From Mucilaginibacter sp. SG564 (lineage in GTDB: Bacteria > Bacteroidota > Bacteroidia > Sphingobacteriales > Sphingobacteriaceae): a DNA stretch of 64,000 nucleotides. The notes under the pieces are model-generated. The model made no database searches, had not been told where the DNA came from, and saw only the letters and a program-made list of their open reading frames with translations. Below, piece after piece: positions 25,580 to 34,155 of the stretch (position 1 is the stretch's first letter; each line of letters opens with the position of its first letter). The DNA lies in NCBI RefSeq assembly GCF_013149275.1, contig NZ_JABGNA010000005.1, forward strand, positions 372,001-436,000, in the 5' to 3' direction. The position numbers and the translations under genes were made by a program.

Positions 25580-26917
25580 ATGAAAACAAAAGAAATTTCA
25601 AAGCCGATAGCTAAAGCTGTTAAACAACGTGTAAACGTAGTTACTTTGGGCTGCTCCAAAAATATATACGACTCGGAGATATTGATGGGTCAGCTTAAGG
25701 GCAATCAGTTTGATGTGGTGCATGAGGCGGATAAAGTTGGTAAAAACGATATCGTGGTGATCAATACCTGCGGCTTTATTGATAATGCCAAGCAGGAATC
25801 TATCGATACCATTTTGCAATACAGCGAACTGAAAGAACAAGGCAAAGTAGGCAAAGTAATTGTAACCGGCTGCCTCAGCGAGCGCTACAAACCCGAGCTG
25901 GAAGCCGAGATCACCAACGTGGATGCCTATTTCGGCACCAACGACCTGCAGAATTTATTAACCTCCGTAGGAGCCGATTATAAACACGAACTCATTGGTG
26001 AGCGTTTGCTCACCACACCATCACACTTCGCTTATTTTAAAATTGCCGAAGGCTGTAACCGTCCCTGCTCGTTCTGCGCTATCCCCTTGATGCGCGGCAA
26101 GCACCTGAGCACGCCTATCGACCAATTGGTTAAAGATGCGCAGGCCCTGGTTAAAAACGGCACCAAGGAACTGATACTGATTGCCCAGGACCTCACCTAT
26201 TACGGTCTGGATTTGTACGGCAAACGTAACCTTGATGAGTTGCTGCGCCGCCTGAGTGATGTAAACGGTGTAGAATGGATCAGGCTGCAGTACGCCTACC
26301 CTTCTGGTTTCCCGATGGAAATTTTGGATGTGATGAACGAGCGCGACAATATTTGCAAATACATGGATATGCCTTTGCAGCACATCAGCGATAATATGCT
26401 GAAATCTATGCGCCGTGGGCTTACCAAACAAAAAACTATCGACGTAGTCAACGAGATCCGCGACAGGGTACCGGGCATAGCTATGCGTACCACGCTTATC
26501 ACCGGCTATCCCGGCGAAACCGAGCGCGATTTTGAAGAAATGATGGAATGGGTAGAGGAAACCAAGTTCGACCGCCTGGGCTGCTTTACTTACTCGCACG
26601 AAGAAAAAACACATGCTTTCTCTTTAGTGGATGACGTACCTGCAGAAGTTAAACAGGACCGTGCCGATGCCATTATGGAAATTCAACAGGGTATTTCGTT
26701 TGATAAGAACCAGGAAAAAGTGGGTCAAACCTTCAAAGTACTGATCGATAAAAAAGATGGTGATTACTTTGTGGGCCGTACCGAATTTGATTCGCCAGAG
26801 GTGGATAACGAAGTATTGATTGATGCCAGCATTGATTATGCCACCGTTGGAAGCTTTGTAAATGTGAAAGTTAACAGCGCCGAAGACTTTGATCTTTATG
26901 GACAAATTGTAAAATAA
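25580..26917 (+). CDS. rimO: Ribosomal protein S12 methylthiotransferase
   Basis: Radical-SAM methylthiotransferase that modifies a conserved aspartate of ribosomal protein S12. Three domains are visible: the N-terminal UPF0004 domain with VVTLGCSKNIYDSEILMGQL, VVINTCGFIDNAKQES and VTGCLSERY (the three extra-cluster cysteines); the radical-SAM CxxxCxxC as EGCNRPCSFCAIPLMRG; and the C-terminal TRAM domain (KVGQTFKVLIDKKDGDYFVGRT). RimO rather than MiaB is indicated by GCSKN and CAIPLMRGKHLS. 445 residues, full length. Confidence 0.95.
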   Translation: MKTKEISKPIAKAVKQRVNVVTLGCSKNIYDSEILMGQLKGNQFDVVHEADKVGKNDIVVINTCGFIDNAKQESIDTILQYSELKEQGKVGKVIVTGCLSERYKPELEAEITNVDAYFGTNDLQNLLTSVGADYKHELIGERLLTTPSHFAYFKIAEGCNRPCSFCAIPLMRGKHLSTPIDQLVKDAQALVKNGTKELILIAQDLTYYGLDLYGKRNLDELLRRLSDVNGVEWIRLQYAYPSGFPMEILDVMNERDNICKYMDMPLQHISDNMLKSMRRGLTKQKTIDVVNEIRDRVPGIAMRTTLITGYPGETERDFEEMMEWVEETKFDRLGCFTYSHEEKTHAFSLVDDVPAEVKQDRADAIMEIQQGISFDKNQEKVGQTFKVLIDKKDGDYFVGRTEFDSPEVDNEVLIDASIDYATVGSFVNVKVNSAEDFDLYGQIVK

Positions 26918-27040
26918 TGTTAATTTGTGGTGCGTTACCACTAATGATTTTACATTTGGCTTCCATACGTTTTTTGACGTATACGGAGAGTTAGTTAAAT
27001 CACTAATTCGCTAAATCACTAATTCAACAATTGCTTACAG

Positions 27041-28633
27041 ATGGAAGCTTCCTGTACAAGTTATAAAAACACCGGCTTTTTTTCGCCAACGGTTATTGAT
27101 TACCTCGAAAACCGGGCAGACCTGAAACCTTTTTACAGCTACCGCCCGGATATGACCGGTTTTGCCGAGCTGTTGAAAAACAAAAAAGTTGTTGCCAACC
27201 GGGAGATCCTGCATCGTGTGCTATCAAAGCAGTATAACCATAACGAGCCTTATCCATCCATCGTAAAACACAACCTCGATCTGCTGAAAGAGGATAATAC
27301 CTATACCATAACCACAGGTCATCAGCTTAATATTTTTGCCGGTCCCTTATATTTTTTGTACAAAATTGCTACCGCTATAAAACTGGCCCAGCAATTAAAA
27401 GTAGCCCATCCCGATAAAAACTTTGTACCCGTTTACTGGATGGCCAGCGAAGATCATGACTTTGCCGAGATCAATTATACCAACATTGGCGGCAAAAAGG
27501 TACACTGGTGGTACGAGGCTTCCGGCGCTACCGGACGCATCAACCCCGATACTATGCGGCAGGCCCTCAACCAATATAAAGGTGTTTTGGGCATGGAAGG
27601 TCACTCCAAAGAACTGGCCGAAATTGTAGAAACCGCCTACACCAAATTTGATAAACTGGCCGATGCCACCCGCTATCTGGTCAATGCGCTGTTTGGCCAG
27701 TACGGCCTGGTGATCATTGATGCCGACGATCATGAGTTTAAACAGCAGTTCGCTCCCATCATGGAGCAGGATATCATCCACCAAAACAGCTTTAAAAATA
27801 TAAGCACCACCAACGAGCAATTGCAGAAACTGGGGGTACATATACAGGTTAATCCACGCGAGATCAACTTTTTTTACCTGAAGGACCAACTGCGCGAACG
27901 TATTGTTTTTGAACAGGATAGCTACCAGGTAATGAATACCGATATTCGCTTTACCGAGGCCGAGCTCAAGGAGGAGATCGCGACAGCACCCGAACGCTTT
28001 AGTCCCAATGTGGTGATGCGTCCGCTTTACCAGGAGTGTATTTTACCCAACATCGCCTACATCGGTGGTGGCGCCGAAGTGGTGTACTGGCTGGAACTGA
28101 AATCAAATTTTGATTTTTATAAGGTTGACTTTCCTATTCTCATCTTGCGTAACTCGGCCCTGGTGGTTCGTAAAGAGCAGGCTGCCAAAATTGAGCGCAT
28201 GGATCTGGATGTGGCGGCGCTGTTTAAACAAACAGATGCCCTGCAAACCGAATGGATCAAAAAACACAGCGATCATAATCTTTCGCTGGAAGGTGAATGG
28301 CGCGAACTGACCGCCGTTTTTGAAAAGATCAAACTGCGCTCTTATAAGATCGACCCAACACTATCGCCCTCAGCAGCTGCCGTGCAGGCCCGCCTGAAAC
28401 ACGCCGTTGATAACCTGGAAAAGAAACTCATCCGTGCCGAAAAGCGCAATTATGATGTTCGACTGGAGCAGCTATCCGTAGTAAAAGCCGAGCTTTTCCC
28501 TAAAGACAGCCTGCAGGAACGTACCGAAAATTTTGGTTTAATGTATGTAAAATGGGGACAATCATTTGTTGATGAACTCGTACGCCATTTTGAACCGCTT
28601 GACTTTGTGTTTACTATCCTGACGGAGGAGTAA
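27041..28633 (+). CDS. bshC: Bacillithiol biosynthesis cysteine-adding enzyme
   Basis: BshC adds cysteine to GlcN-malate in the last step of bacillithiol synthesis, making the low-molecular-weight thiol used by Firmicutes and Bacteroidota in place of glutathione. Recognisable segments are TITTGHQLNIFAGPLYFLYKI near residues 93-112, VPVYWMASEDHDFAEI, LRNSALVV and a C-terminal coiled-coil region (ARLKHAVDNLEKKLIRAEKR). 530 residues, normal length. bshA and bshB are not in the window. CACTAATTC words lie just upstream. Confidence 0.93.
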   Translation: MEASCTSYKNTGFFSPTVIDYLENRADLKPFYSYRPDMTGFAELLKNKKVVANREILHRVLSKQYNHNEPYPSIVKHNLDLLKEDNTYTITTGHQLNIFAGPLYFLYKIATAIKLAQQLKVAHPDKNFVPVYWMASEDHDFAEINYTNIGGKKVHWWYEASGATGRINPDTMRQALNQYKGVLGMEGHSKELAEIVETAYTKFDKLADATRYLVNALFGQYGLVIIDADDHEFKQQFAPIMEQDIIHQNSFKNISTTNEQLQKLGVHIQVNPREINFFYLKDQLRERIVFEQDSYQVMNTDIRFTEAELKEEIATAPERFSPNVVMRPLYQECILPNIAYIGGGAEVVYWLELKSNFDFYKVDFPILILRNSALVVRKEQAAKIERMDLDVAALFKQTDALQTEWIKKHSDHNLSLEGEWRELTAVFEKIKLRSYKIDPTLSPSAAAVQARLKHAVDNLEKKLIRAEKRNYDVRLEQLSVVKAELFPKDSLQERTENFGLMYVKWGQSFVDELVRHFEPLDFVFTILTEE

Positions 28634-28647
28634 AACGGCTAACAGCT

Positions 28648-28943
28648 AAATTCATTTGTCATCCTGAGGAACGAAGGATCTATTCTTGCATAAGCATAGC
28701 GGTTAGTAGATTCTTCACTGTGTTCAGAATGACAAGTTTATTTGGGTTAACGTTTTAAAGCTTTAACCATCGTCTGTGTCCTCACAAACGATTTGCATTG
28801 TTGTCTGTGAGGGCACAGACGACAGGGGAAAAATTCATTTGTCATCCTGAGGAACGAAGGATCTATTATTGAATAAGTATAGCGGTAAGCAGATTCTTCA
28901 CTGCGTTCAGGATGACAAAGTTTATTACGGTTAACGTTTAAAG
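28648..28943. repeat. Two direct copies of a family C palindrome flanking a CGTCTGTG hairpin
   Basis: Units at 28648-28758 and 28830-28943 share the order AATTCATTTGTCATCCTGAGG ... ATGACAA ... GGTTAACGTTT. Each contains a palindrome (28656-28735 and 28839-28918). Between them 28771-28786 and 28806-28821 form a 16-bp stem (CGTCTGTGTCCTCACA and its near-complement). The gap otherwise has no gene. Confidence 0.85.
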
Positions 28944-29003
28944 TCCTCTCCTTTGGAGAGGATTTAGGAGAGGTTTTCCCTCAAATATCAGTAATTTCGC
29001 AGC

Positions 29004-29777
29004 ATGAATAAAGCGAAACCAACCATACTTGTTGTAAACGACGATGGCATAACTGCCCCTGGTATAAAAGTGCTGATGGAAGCCATGGGCGAGATAGGCC
29101 GGGTAGTGGTAGTAGCACCTGATAGTCCGCAATCGGGCATGGGTCACGCCATTACTATAGGTAAGCCACTGCGTTTGGATAAGGTGGATCTGTACGAAGG
29201 TATTGAAATGTACCGCTGTTCGGGCACCCCAGTTGATTGTGTAAAGCTGGCCGTAAATAAAATATTTAAAGGTCAAAAGCCCGATCTGTGTGTATCCGGC
29301 ATCAACCATGGTTTAAATAACTCCATCAATGTATTGTACTCCGGCACCATGTCGGCCGCTGTGGAAGGCGCAATAGAAGGCATCCCTTCCATAGGTTTTT
29401 CTTTAGATGACTATACCCTACAGGCCGATTTTAGTCACTGCGTAAAATATATTAAGGAATTAGCCTTACAGGTTCTGGCCAATGGCCTGCCGCAGGCTAC
29501 CCTGCTCAATGTAAATTTTCCGAATACCCCTCACCTAAAAGGAATTAAAGTATGCCGCCAGGCGGCTGCCAAATGGGCCGAGGAATTTGACGAAAGGGTT
29601 GATCCGCATAAACGACCATACTATTGGCTAACCGGTGTTTTTCAACTAAATGATGGTGGCGAAGATACCGACGTTTGGGCACTGGAGCACAACTATGTAT
29701 CGGTAGTCCCTGTTCAGTTTGATATGACGGCGCACCATGCTATTCCTTATCTAAATAATTGGAAATTCAATGTTTAA
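29004..29777 (+). CDS. surE: 5'/3'-nucleotidase SurE
   Basis: Metal-dependent nucleoside monophosphate phosphatase linked to stationary-phase survival. The N-terminal ILVVNDDGITAPGIKVLMEAM holds the metal-binding Asp pair, followed by VVVVAPDSPQSGMGHAITI and VSGINHGLNNSINVLYSGTMSAAVEGAIEGIPSIGFS. All are family signatures. 257 residues, full length. Its last 8 bases overlap the next small gene, which in turn overlaps lpxB by 4, so the three are probably translated as a coupled unit. Confidence 0.96.
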   Translation: MNKAKPTILVVNDDGITAPGIKVLMEAMGEIGRVVVVAPDSPQSGMGHAITIGKPLRLDKVDLYEGIEMYRCSGTPVDCVKLAVNKIFKGQKPDLCVSGINHGLNNSINVLYSGTMSAAVEGAIEGIPSIGFSLDDYTLQADFSHCVKYIKELALQVLANGLPQATLLNVNFPNTPHLKGIKVCRQAAAKWAEEFDERVDPHKRPYYWLTGVFQLNDGGEDTDVWALEHNYVSVVPVQFDMTAHHAIPYLNNWKFNV

Positions 29778-30039
29778 GCACAATACCGTAACGGCAGGCA
29801 CCATTTATGGCGCCATATTACCGGCCATAAGTCTGTTCATTTTTCTGTACCTGTTAAAAGGCAATTTTTTATTGTTCAATAAACCAGGTACGCCGTATCT
29901 GATAGCTATTGCTTTAAATTTGTTGATTATCAGATGGTATGCCAGAAAAAAGTTGGATAAAACCGTGATCGGTATAGCAGCCGTTACTTTTATATTTATG
30001 CTGGCCATATTTGTATTTAAACTGCAGCCTATACGATGA
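29770..30039 (+). CDS. Small membrane protein between surE and lpxB
   Basis: An 89-residue protein with three hydrophobic segments (IYGAILPAISLFIFLYLL, YLIAIALNLLIIRWYA, TVIGIAAVTFIFMLAIFVF). No domain was recognised. It overlaps surE by 8 bases and lpxB by 4 (ATGA), which argues that it is a real, translated gene. An inner-membrane partner for lipid A synthesis is possible but only inferred from position. Confidence 0.75.
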   Translation: MFKHNTVTAGTIYGAILPAISLFIFLYLLKGNFLLFNKPGTPYLIAIALNLLIIRWYARKKLDKTVIGIAAVTFIFMLAIFVFKLQPIR

Positions 30040-31148
30040 GATATTACCTGGTAGCCGGCGAAGCCTCGGGCGATATGCATGGGGCCAATTTAATGAAGGC
30101 CCTAAAAACGCTCGACCCCGATGCGGAGTTCCGATTTTTTGGCGGCGACCTGATGCTCGCCGAAGGCGGCACCCTGGTAAAACACTACCGCGAAATGGCC
30201 TATATGGGCCTGGTAGAAGTGATCGTAAATTTGCCGGCCATTCTCAAAAACATCAAAGAGTGCAAGCAGGATATTCATGACTGGCAGCCCGATGTGCTTA
30301 TCCTTATTGATATACCCGGCTTTAACCTTAAAATTGCCGCTTATGCACAAACCATCGGGTTAAAGGTAAATTACTACATATCGCCCAAGGTTTGGGCCTG
30401 GAACCAGAAAAGGGTGTTAAAGATCAAAAAGCTAGTGAACCATCTTTTCTGCATACTGCCTTTTGAGGTTGATTTTTACAAAAGCTGGGGCATGGAGGTT
30501 GATTATGTGGGCAATCCGCTGCTGGATGCTATCGCCGCTTTTAAACCCGATCCCGACTTTTTGCAGCAGCATCAGCTCAACGGCAAAAAGATCATCGCGT
30601 TGCTACCCGGCAGCCGTAAGCAGGAGATCAGCAACCTGCTGCCCGAAATGATAGGCATTGCCAATCGTTTTCCGGATCACCAGTTAGTAATAGCCGGTGC
30701 GCCATCCTTTAAACAGGATTATTACGATCAGTTTTTAGGAGGTAAAAATATCCCGGTGCTGTTTAATACTACGTACAATTTATTGAGCCATGCCCAGGCC
30801 GCAGTGGTAGCCTCGGGCACAGCCACATTAGAAACGGCCTTGTTTCATGTACCACAGGTGGTAGTTTATAAGGCCAATCCGCTAACCATAGCCGTTGGCC
30901 GCATGGTAATCAAGGTAGAATTCTTATCGCTGGCAAATTTGATTGTTGGCCGTGGCATTATTAAAGAGCTGATACAGGAAGATTGTACAGCTGCCAGGAT
31001 CAGCGAGGAGGTTAACCTGCTGATCAATAATAAAGCATACCGCCAAAAAGTACTGGCCGATTATAACGAACTGGACCAGCGCATGGGCCAGCCAGGCGCC
31101 TCAGAAAAAACAGCCGGCCTGATCGTTAAATACGCTCAAAACAAATAA
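30036..31148 (+). CDS. lpxB: Lipid-A-disaccharide synthase
   Basis: Peripheral membrane glycosyltransferase (GT19) joining UDP-diacylglucosamine and lipid X into the lipid A disaccharide. The N-terminus YYLVAGEASGDMHGANLM is diagnostic, as are FGGDLMLAEGG, YYISPKVWAWNQKRVLKIKK and VDYVGNPLLDAI. The C-terminal UDP-binding region LLPGSRKQEISNLLPEM and VASGTATLETALFHVPQVVVYKANPL are intact. 370 residues, typical. It is last in the surE unit and ends in a terminator. Confidence 0.96.
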   Translation: MRYYLVAGEASGDMHGANLMKALKTLDPDAEFRFFGGDLMLAEGGTLVKHYREMAYMGLVEVIVNLPAILKNIKECKQDIHDWQPDVLILIDIPGFNLKIAAYAQTIGLKVNYYISPKVWAWNQKRVLKIKKLVNHLFCILPFEVDFYKSWGMEVDYVGNPLLDAIAAFKPDPDFLQQHQLNGKKIIALLPGSRKQEISNLLPEMIGIANRFPDHQLVIAGAPSFKQDYYDQFLGGKNIPVLFNTTYNLLSHAQAAVVASGTATLETALFHVPQVVVYKANPLTIAVGRMVIKVEFLSLANLIVGRGIIKELIQEDCTAARISEEVNLLINNKAYRQKVLADYNELDQRMGQPGASEKTAGLIVKYAQNK

Positions 31149-31175
31149 AGCCCTGCTTACACAGGGCTTTATCTT
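31147..31175 (+). terminator. Terminator of the surE-lpxB unit
   Basis: AAAGCCCTG-CTTACA-CAGGGCTTT stem overlapping the lpxB stop, followed by ATCTTTT. Confidence 0.8.
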
Positions 31176-31202
31176 TTCATAGGTATGATGTATATATGTT
31201 GA

Positions 31203-31364
31203 TCAGGCAGCTGACAATGTTTGTCGTGTGGCTGTCTGTTGATTGCTTTGTTTAAATCTGTTCTTCGCTCTGAAATTTCTAAGATCTTCTAATAAAATAT
31301 CTAACAACTGGTTATCAAAGCGGGTTATCAATTTACTTGCAGATGGTGTTTTATAATTTTTCAT
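31203..31364 (-). CDS. Small protein, paralog 1 (PSxSKLxxxFDNQL)
   Basis: A 53-residue protein, MKNYKTPSASKLITRFDNQL followed by LDILLEDLRNFRAKNRF and a Gln/Thr-rich tail ending TLSAA. It aligns without gaps to the neighbouring 42-residue protein over the first 28 positions, 16 of them identical, with silent codon differences (for example FDNQL ends TTG here and TTA there). That pattern suggests protein-level selection. The conserved half is a basic, possibly helical segment; the tails differ. No family was recognised. Leader without a clear Shine-Dalgarno, normal for this genome. Confidence 0.6.
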   Translation of the reverse strand: MKNYKTPSASKLITRFDNQLLDILLEDLRNFRAKNRFKQSNQQTATRQTLSAA

Positions 31365-31406
31365 AGCTTGTGTTGGTGTTGTAGGTAAGTGTTTAGTTTG
31401 TAATGA

Positions 31407-31535
31407 TTAAGCGGCAGTTGGCAATAAAGGTGTTCTGCTTTTAATAGCTTTCAGATCGTTCATGATGATCTTTCTTAACTGGTTATCAAAATTGGCAACT
31501 AATTTACTGATTGATGGTTTTTTGGTACTTTTCAT
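31407..31535 (-). CDS. Small protein, paralog 2 (PSxSKLxxxFDNQL)
   Basis: A 42-residue protein, MKSTKKPSISKLVANFDNQL then RKIIMNDLKAIKSRTPLLPTAA. It is the partner of the 53-residue protein 42 bases downstream: conserved Met-Lys, Pro7-Ser8, Ser10-Lys11-Leu12, Phe16 to Leu20, Ile23 and Asp27-Leu28. The C-terminus differs and ends in a short TPLLPTAA tail. The A-rich leader (AAAATACACAAAAACTAAAA) is typical of translated Bacteroidota genes. Function unknown. Confidence 0.6.
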   Translation of the reverse strand: MKSTKKPSISKLVANFDNQLRKIIMNDLKAIKSRTPLLPTAA

Positions 31536-31565
31536 AGTTTTAGTTTTTGTGTATTTTAAGTTTCT

Positions 31566-31739
31566 TTAATTCTTCTTTTTATCGTCGTCGTCTTCGGTAA
31601 GGTTATCCTTCCTGCGTTTGGCTTCCTTGTATTGCCTTAGTATCTGTTCTTTATCACGCTCATCTGATGTTTTTGTCGGCTCTATCGGATTCTCCCATTC
31701 TTTCTCTTCTTCCTTAATGGTTTTCTTTATAGCTTTCAT
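31566..31739 (-). CDS. Small highly charged protein upstream of the paralog pair
   Basis: A 57-residue protein starting MKAIKKTIKEEEKEWENPIE and ending in an Asp-rich then Lys-rich tail (NLTEDDDDKKKN). It is strongly hydrophilic and probably helical or disordered. It does not share the SKL..FDNQL motif but lies 30 bases upstream of paralog 2 on the same strand, so the three may be one transcript. Not recognised. Confidence 0.5.
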   Translation of the reverse strand: MKAIKKTIKEEEKEWENPIEPTKTSDERDKEQILRQYKEAKRRKDNLTEDDDDKKKN

Positions 31740-31955
31740 AACAGTTACATTTAATAACTATTATTCCAAATCAGTGCCAAAAAATTGATTGCAGCAGAAA
31801 AAAGTCATCAAAATCTGTAAAAAAAATTACAATTTGATGTAAATGACTGTATTTGAGATACTTTTATATCGACGGAAAAATCTGTTTTTGTAGACAGCGC
31901 TCATGCTTACATAACCAAAAAAGCGTACGTTAACCGAACAATGCGTACAGTAATG

Positions 31956-33158
31956 CTAACTCCGGACGTTTTCTTTATAATTAATAAAGTGGGCGATCAA
32001 CGCGATAACCGCTAACCCACCGCCAATGGCACATACCCCCGCCCACCCGTAATTATTCCAAAGCAAACTGGCCAGGAATGTTCCGGATGCACCGCCCACG
32101 AAATAAGACACCATGTATACCGTATTCAAACGGTTGCGGGCCTCGGGTATCAAAGCAAAAATGATAGATTGGTTAGAGATGTGCGTGGCCTGTACCCCCA
32201 TATCCAAAACAATTACGCCTATAATAAGTCCGGCAATGCTACTGCTGGAGAAATAAAAGATAATATAAGAGATGAGCACCAGCAATAAAGTATAGCCGGA
32301 TAACTTATAAGGATTCATTTTGTCGCTCAGGCGGCCCATTAAACCTGCTGCCAGCGCACCAAAGGCCCCCACCAGTCCAAAGGCTCCTGCTGCCGCGCTG
32401 CCCTCGTTAAACTGGGGCTGTTTTAATAAAAACACAAGGGTAGTCCAAAAGGCGCTGAAACCAGCAAAGCACAAAGCCCCCCTGAAAGACGCCATGCGGA
32501 GTTTGGGCTGTGTTTTTATTAAATGAATAAGCGAGGTCATCAATTTTTTATAGTTGCCTTTATAATCAGGCTCCACCTCGGGTAAAAAGAAAAATATCAT
32601 CAGCCACATAGCCGCCATTAGGCCTGTAGCTATATAATACATACTTCGCCAGCCAAAATGCTGCCCAATAAAACCGCTCAGTGTACGGGAAAGCAATATA
32701 CCTATCAACAATCCACTCATCACAAAGCCCAGTTTTTTACCCCGTTCATGCGGTTTAGCCAAATGGGCAGCCATGGGAATTAATAATTGTGGTATAATAG
32801 AGGATAAACCCAATAAAAAGCCGGCAATGGTTAGCACCAATATAGATGGGGCAAGCGCGCTGACCAATAAAGCAAAAATTACCAGGATAAAATCCAATAA
32901 TATTAACTGTTTGCGTTTTACCATATCTGCCAGCGGTACAATAAACAATAGTCCGCTGGCATAACCAATTTGCGTAAACAGGGATAATTGCTGGGCCTTT
33001 TTATCGGTGATACCAAAAGTGTGTGCGATATCGGCGAGCAAAGGTTGGTTATAATAGATGTTGGCTACCACCAAGCCGGTAGCAATGGTCATGATCCATA
33101 AAGTAAATGATGTTAAATGCGGGTGTTCTTTAGCGGTATCGGTAGCGGTCATGATCAA
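31956..33158 (-). CDS. MFS transporter
   Basis: A 400-residue inner-membrane major facilitator protein with twelve predicted helices. The N-terminal half has the motif ANIYYNQPLLADIAHTFGI, followed by LSLFTQIGYASGLLFIVPLADMVKRKQLILLD (motif A region, loop 2-3). The C-terminal half has AAGLMGRLSDKMNPYKL (motif A repeat). It resembles the arabinose/chloramphenicol efflux-like group; the substrate is unknown. It is followed on the same strand by three micro-genes and preceded by a 740-base AT-rich gap. Confidence 0.9.
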   Translation of the reverse strand: MIMTATDTAKEHPHLTSFTLWIMTIATGLVVANIYYNQPLLADIAHTFGITDKKAQQLSLFTQIGYASGLLFIVPLADMVKRKQLILLDFILVIFALLVSALAPSILVLTIAGFLLGLSSIIPQLLIPMAAHLAKPHERGKKLGFVMSGLLIGILLSRTLSGFIGQHFGWRSMYYIATGLMAAMWLMIFFFLPEVEPDYKGNYKKLMTSLIHLIKTQPKLRMASFRGALCFAGFSAFWTTLVFLLKQPQFNEGSAAAGAFGLVGAFGALAAGLMGRLSDKMNPYKLSGYTLLLVLISYIIFYFSSSSIAGLIIGVIVLDMGVQATHISNQSIIFALIPEARNRLNTVYMVSYFVGGASGTFLASLLWNNYGWAGVCAIGGGLAVIALIAHFINYKENVRS

Positions 33159-33654
33159 TAAAATATAAAATCACCTGCAAAAGTGACAAAGCATTTTTAA
33201 AATGATGCTTGTTTAAAGTAATTTTTCTTTCACAACAAACAATAAGATAGAATTTATGGAGTTTAATATTTTGATAAAAAGAATTGATTTGCAATTATTT
33301 TTTTGAGAAACAGACCTATTAAAAAGAGAATTTCATCAATTTGTTAGAATTTTTATCAAAAAACCATATAAAAATCAAGGCATATCTTATTTTAATACGT
33401 TTTTTTAACATTTTTTTAACATAAAATATAGCCCTAAATAAAAATTTTAAAAAAAACAGGCTTGTACTATAAATAAATAGACACAAAACTTACTAATAAT
33501 ACAAAGCGAGATAAAAAAATTTAAAATTTATCACATTATTAAAGTTTTATTAGTATTTTTGATAATCAAATACAAAACAGACAAGTATTTGATAAATGTT
33601 ACAAAAAAATTACAAAATAAAATTGGTGAATTTGAAAACTTAGTGTTACTTTTA

Positions 33655-33745
33655 CACCATAATAAAAAAACGATAAAAAAGTCTTCTCATAATTTAGGTT
33701 TATAATTGGTTAGTAAAGGCCCCTGCCCATCAGGGGCTTTACTTA
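33655..33745 (+). ncRNA. Candidate small RNA bounded by a promoter-like site and a terminator
   Basis: Upstream TTG (33623-33625), a 21-base spacer and TACTTTTA (33647-33654) match the Bacteroidota promoter except for the last base. About 60 bases later AAAGGCCCCTG-CCCAT-CAGGGGCTTT (33715-33740, one bulged base) is a terminator-type hairpin. No open frame lies between, so a short RNA is possible. Confidence 0.3.
33715..33745 (+). terminator. Orphan terminator hairpin ahead of tRNA-Ala
   Basis: CCCCTG-CCCAT-CAGGGG core extended by AAAG/CTTT, followed by ACTTATTTT. No protein gene precedes it on this strand for more than 2 kb. Confidence 0.65.
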
Positions 33746-33864
33746 TTTTAAGAGCTTAGGTTTCCTGTTACCATCCATCTCAGTTTTACTTCTTTTTAAA
33801 GTTCTGTAGATAACAATGTTATTGCTACTGATAGGGAATAATAAAAAATTATTAACAAGAGATT

Positions 33865-33893
33865 TTGTTTTACTGCATAATGTGATATATTTG
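33865..33893 (+). promoter_or_regulatory. Promoter of tRNA-Ala
   Basis: TTG at 33865-33867, an 18-base spacer and a perfect TATATTTG (TANNTTTG) at 33886-33893. It would place the transcript start a few bases ahead of the mature tRNA 5' end at 33905. Confidence 0.65.
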
Positions 33894-33904
33894 CAGCCCA
33901 ATCC

Positions 33905-33978
<74 letters not shown>

Positions 33979-33983
33979 CCTTG

Positions 33984-34019
33984 AAAAAAGGCTTTACAAT
34001 TTCTTGTAAAGCCTTTTTT
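33984..34019 (+). terminator. Terminator of tRNA-Ala
   Basis: AAAAAAGGCTTTACAA-TTTC-TTGTAAAGCCTTTTTT, a perfect 16-bp stem ending in T residues. Confidence 0.92.
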
Positions 34020-34155
34020 GTTTCTATTAAAAATCTGTTTCCCAATACTGATTCAGCACCCGGTACCGCAATCGTTTTCGTAGATAATCCTGTATAAGTC
34101 TATATTTTTTTGGTTATTTATTGGTGAAATTCACCAACCATACACCAATTAAAAC

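Larger units (their letters stand above)
33159..33904. other. AT-rich 740-base gap upstream of tRNA-Ala
   Basis: Extremely A/T-rich from about 33180 to 33700 with long A and T runs and no open frame worth calling. It contains a candidate small RNA (33655-33745) and the tRNA promoter. The composition differs sharply from the flanking genes; the first part presumably holds the MFS promoter on the minus strand. Confidence 0.6.

Noticed and set aside
31203..31739. Complete RiPP biosynthetic cluster
   Set aside because: The small paralogs look precursor-like, but no lanthionine synthetase, radical SAM enzyme, cyclodehydratase or peptidase-containing ABC transporter is adjacent.
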